From: Planctomycetota bacterium
GTDB lineage: Bacteria > Planctomycetota > UBA8742 > UBA2392
Assembly: GCA_016712285.1 (NCBI GenBank)
Contig: JADJRK010000001.1
Location: 248,001 to 312,000, forward strand
Length of the DNA: 64,000 bases
Reading direction: 5' to 3'
Shown here piece by piece: positions 63,232 through 64,000 of the stretch. The notes under the pieces are model-generated. The model was given only the letters and a program-made list of their open reading frames with translations. It was not told the DNA's origin and made no database searches. Made by a program: the position numbers and the translations under genes. Positions within the stretch are counted from its first letter, which is position 1. Each line of letters opens with the position of its first letter.

Positions 63232-64000
63232 TTACTCAACCACGTAAGTCACTTCCTGGGTGATCTTCTTGCCAGCCGCGAATTGCACAGGAACTGACAA
63301 CTCCGCGTAGCCGGCAACCTTCACTCGGATTTCCACGACCGATGGCCCGATGTAGGCAACTTCGAGTGTTGGGCGCTCGGGTACGATGCCGCCGCCGCCA
63401 AAGGCGTCGAAGATGTTGCTGATGGCCGGCACTTCTTTGCCTGTGGCATCTAGATATCGCACGCTTGCAGAGTCGAGCATGCCTTGTGTGATCTCGGGGT
63501 TTGTGCATGTCAGGTGAAGTTCGGCAGCTGCGGTGAGTTCAAGGTCTGCGTCTGCGCGCGCGCCCTTGGTGATCGTCACGCCGGTCTTGCTCATGGGCAG
63601 GTATCCTGATGCCTGGATCTCGACGGTGTATGTGCCCGGGCTGATGTTGGGCAATTCCACCGTGGCACCCTCGGATACCATAAACATCCCGGTATTCTGG
63701 TCGGGCATGGATACGGGCTGGCCTTGCGCGTCGATCATGCGCGCATACCCGAAGCTGTTGCCGCTCACGGGCGTCCCGTGCAGCTTGGTGACACGCACGC
63801 GCACGCTGCCGACGTTGTCGTCGATGGACAGCGAAAGGCCGCTGCGGTCCGCACTCTCGACCACCAGGGCCAGACGGGCGTTGCCCACCCCGGGCAGGCT
63901 GGCCGACAGCATGTAACTGCCCGCGCAGACAGACTCGATCCGGAAGCGCCCTTCAGCGTCACAGGTCGCGCGGCCGACCAGGAACTGCGCAACGTTGCCG
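63232..64000 (-). CDS. Carboxypeptidase-regulatory-like domain protein (partial)
   Basis: The frame is open to the right edge, giving at least 256 residues; the ATG at 63912 is internal. EGRFRIESVCAGSYMLSASL and later ISPGTYTVEIQASGYLPMSK are two beta-sandwich repeats of the CarboxypepD_reg/PEGA kind. The C-terminal domain reads VEIRVKVAGYAELSVPVQF. Probably an extracytoplasmic protein with several such domains; the N-terminus with any signal peptide lies outside. Confidence 0.8.
   Translation of the reverse strand, partial: GNVAQFLVGRATCDAEGRFRIESVCAGSYMLSASLPGVGNARLALVVESADRSGLSLSIDDNVGSVRVRVTKLHGTPVSGNSFGYARMIDAQGQPVSMPDQNTGMFMVSEGATVELPNISPGTYTVEIQASGYLPMSKTGVTITKGARADADLELTAAAELHLTCTNPEITQGMLDSASVRYLDATGKEVPAISNIFDAFGGGGIVPERPTLEVAYIGPSVVEIRVKVAGYAELSVPVQFAAGKKITQEVTYVVE

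Overview
The window is about 60% GC. It carries a kinase fused to WD40 repeats, a large secreted Rhs/YD-repeat protein, a gspGHIJ pseudopilin set, nuoD-nuoE and a deiodinase-like selenoprotein. This mix fits Planctomycetota or a related environmental lineage best. No rRNA or marker phylogeny is available here, so the assignment is an inference.

Layout. (1) 1-5678 (-): a secreted Rhs/YD-repeat protein, cut by the left edge and broken by a frameshift near 2090. (2) 6257-8788 (-): five tightly coupled small genes with a phage or plasmid flavour (a DnaA-domain-IV-like protein, an unknown, a DUF669-like protein, a short HTH protein, an unknown). (3) 9422-22034 (+): an enlarged type I restriction-modification locus. 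Its order is TIR protein, single-TRD HsdS-like protein, HsdM, full HsdS, a helical protein, a membrane protein, a DUF2188 protein, a second membrane protein, a Pro/Lys-rich peptide, a RiboL-PSP-HEPN-like protein, HsdR and a YgjP-like metallohydrolase. (4) 22604-27952 (+): a 1782-residue protein combining an N-terminal HEPN-like RX4H motif, a Ser/Thr kinase, one membrane segment and a WD40 array. (5) 27953-30995: a poorly coding stretch, an HTH-tailed protein, a Gly-rich peptide and two strong hairpins. (6) 30996-34429 (-): a PD-(D/E)XK-type protein and a GmrSD-like DUF262-DUF1524 protein. (7) 34629-37986: a fused methylase-specificity protein facing an HNH-type endonuclease that is preceded by an XRE controller with its own operator. 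(8) tRNA-Gly(CCC) at 38271-38345 bounds the defence island. It is followed by a 25-bp tandem repeat array, a truncated DUF2075 helicase and an HNH gene.

From 40159 to the right edge the content is housekeeping: a PfkB-family kinase, thpR, dnaE, gspJIHG (transcribed G to J), the selenoprotein, a membrane protein, nuoE, nuoD, a polyprenyl synthase, mobA, a PpiD-like membrane-anchored protein, nadE, two unknowns, a tldD-pmbA pair and a partial carboxypeptidase-regulatory-like protein.

Three points stand out. First, at 48502-49593 an in-frame UGA sits in a deiodinase-type active site and is followed by a hairpin that meets the bacterial SECIS rules, so two apparent ORFs are one selenoprotein gene. 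Second, the type I locus carries an unusual accessory cargo (TIR, half-HsdS, HEPN, DUF2188, two membrane proteins and a small peptide), followed at once by the HEPN-kinase-WD40 protein. Third, the island edge at tRNA-Gly has repeats on both sides but no visible integrase.
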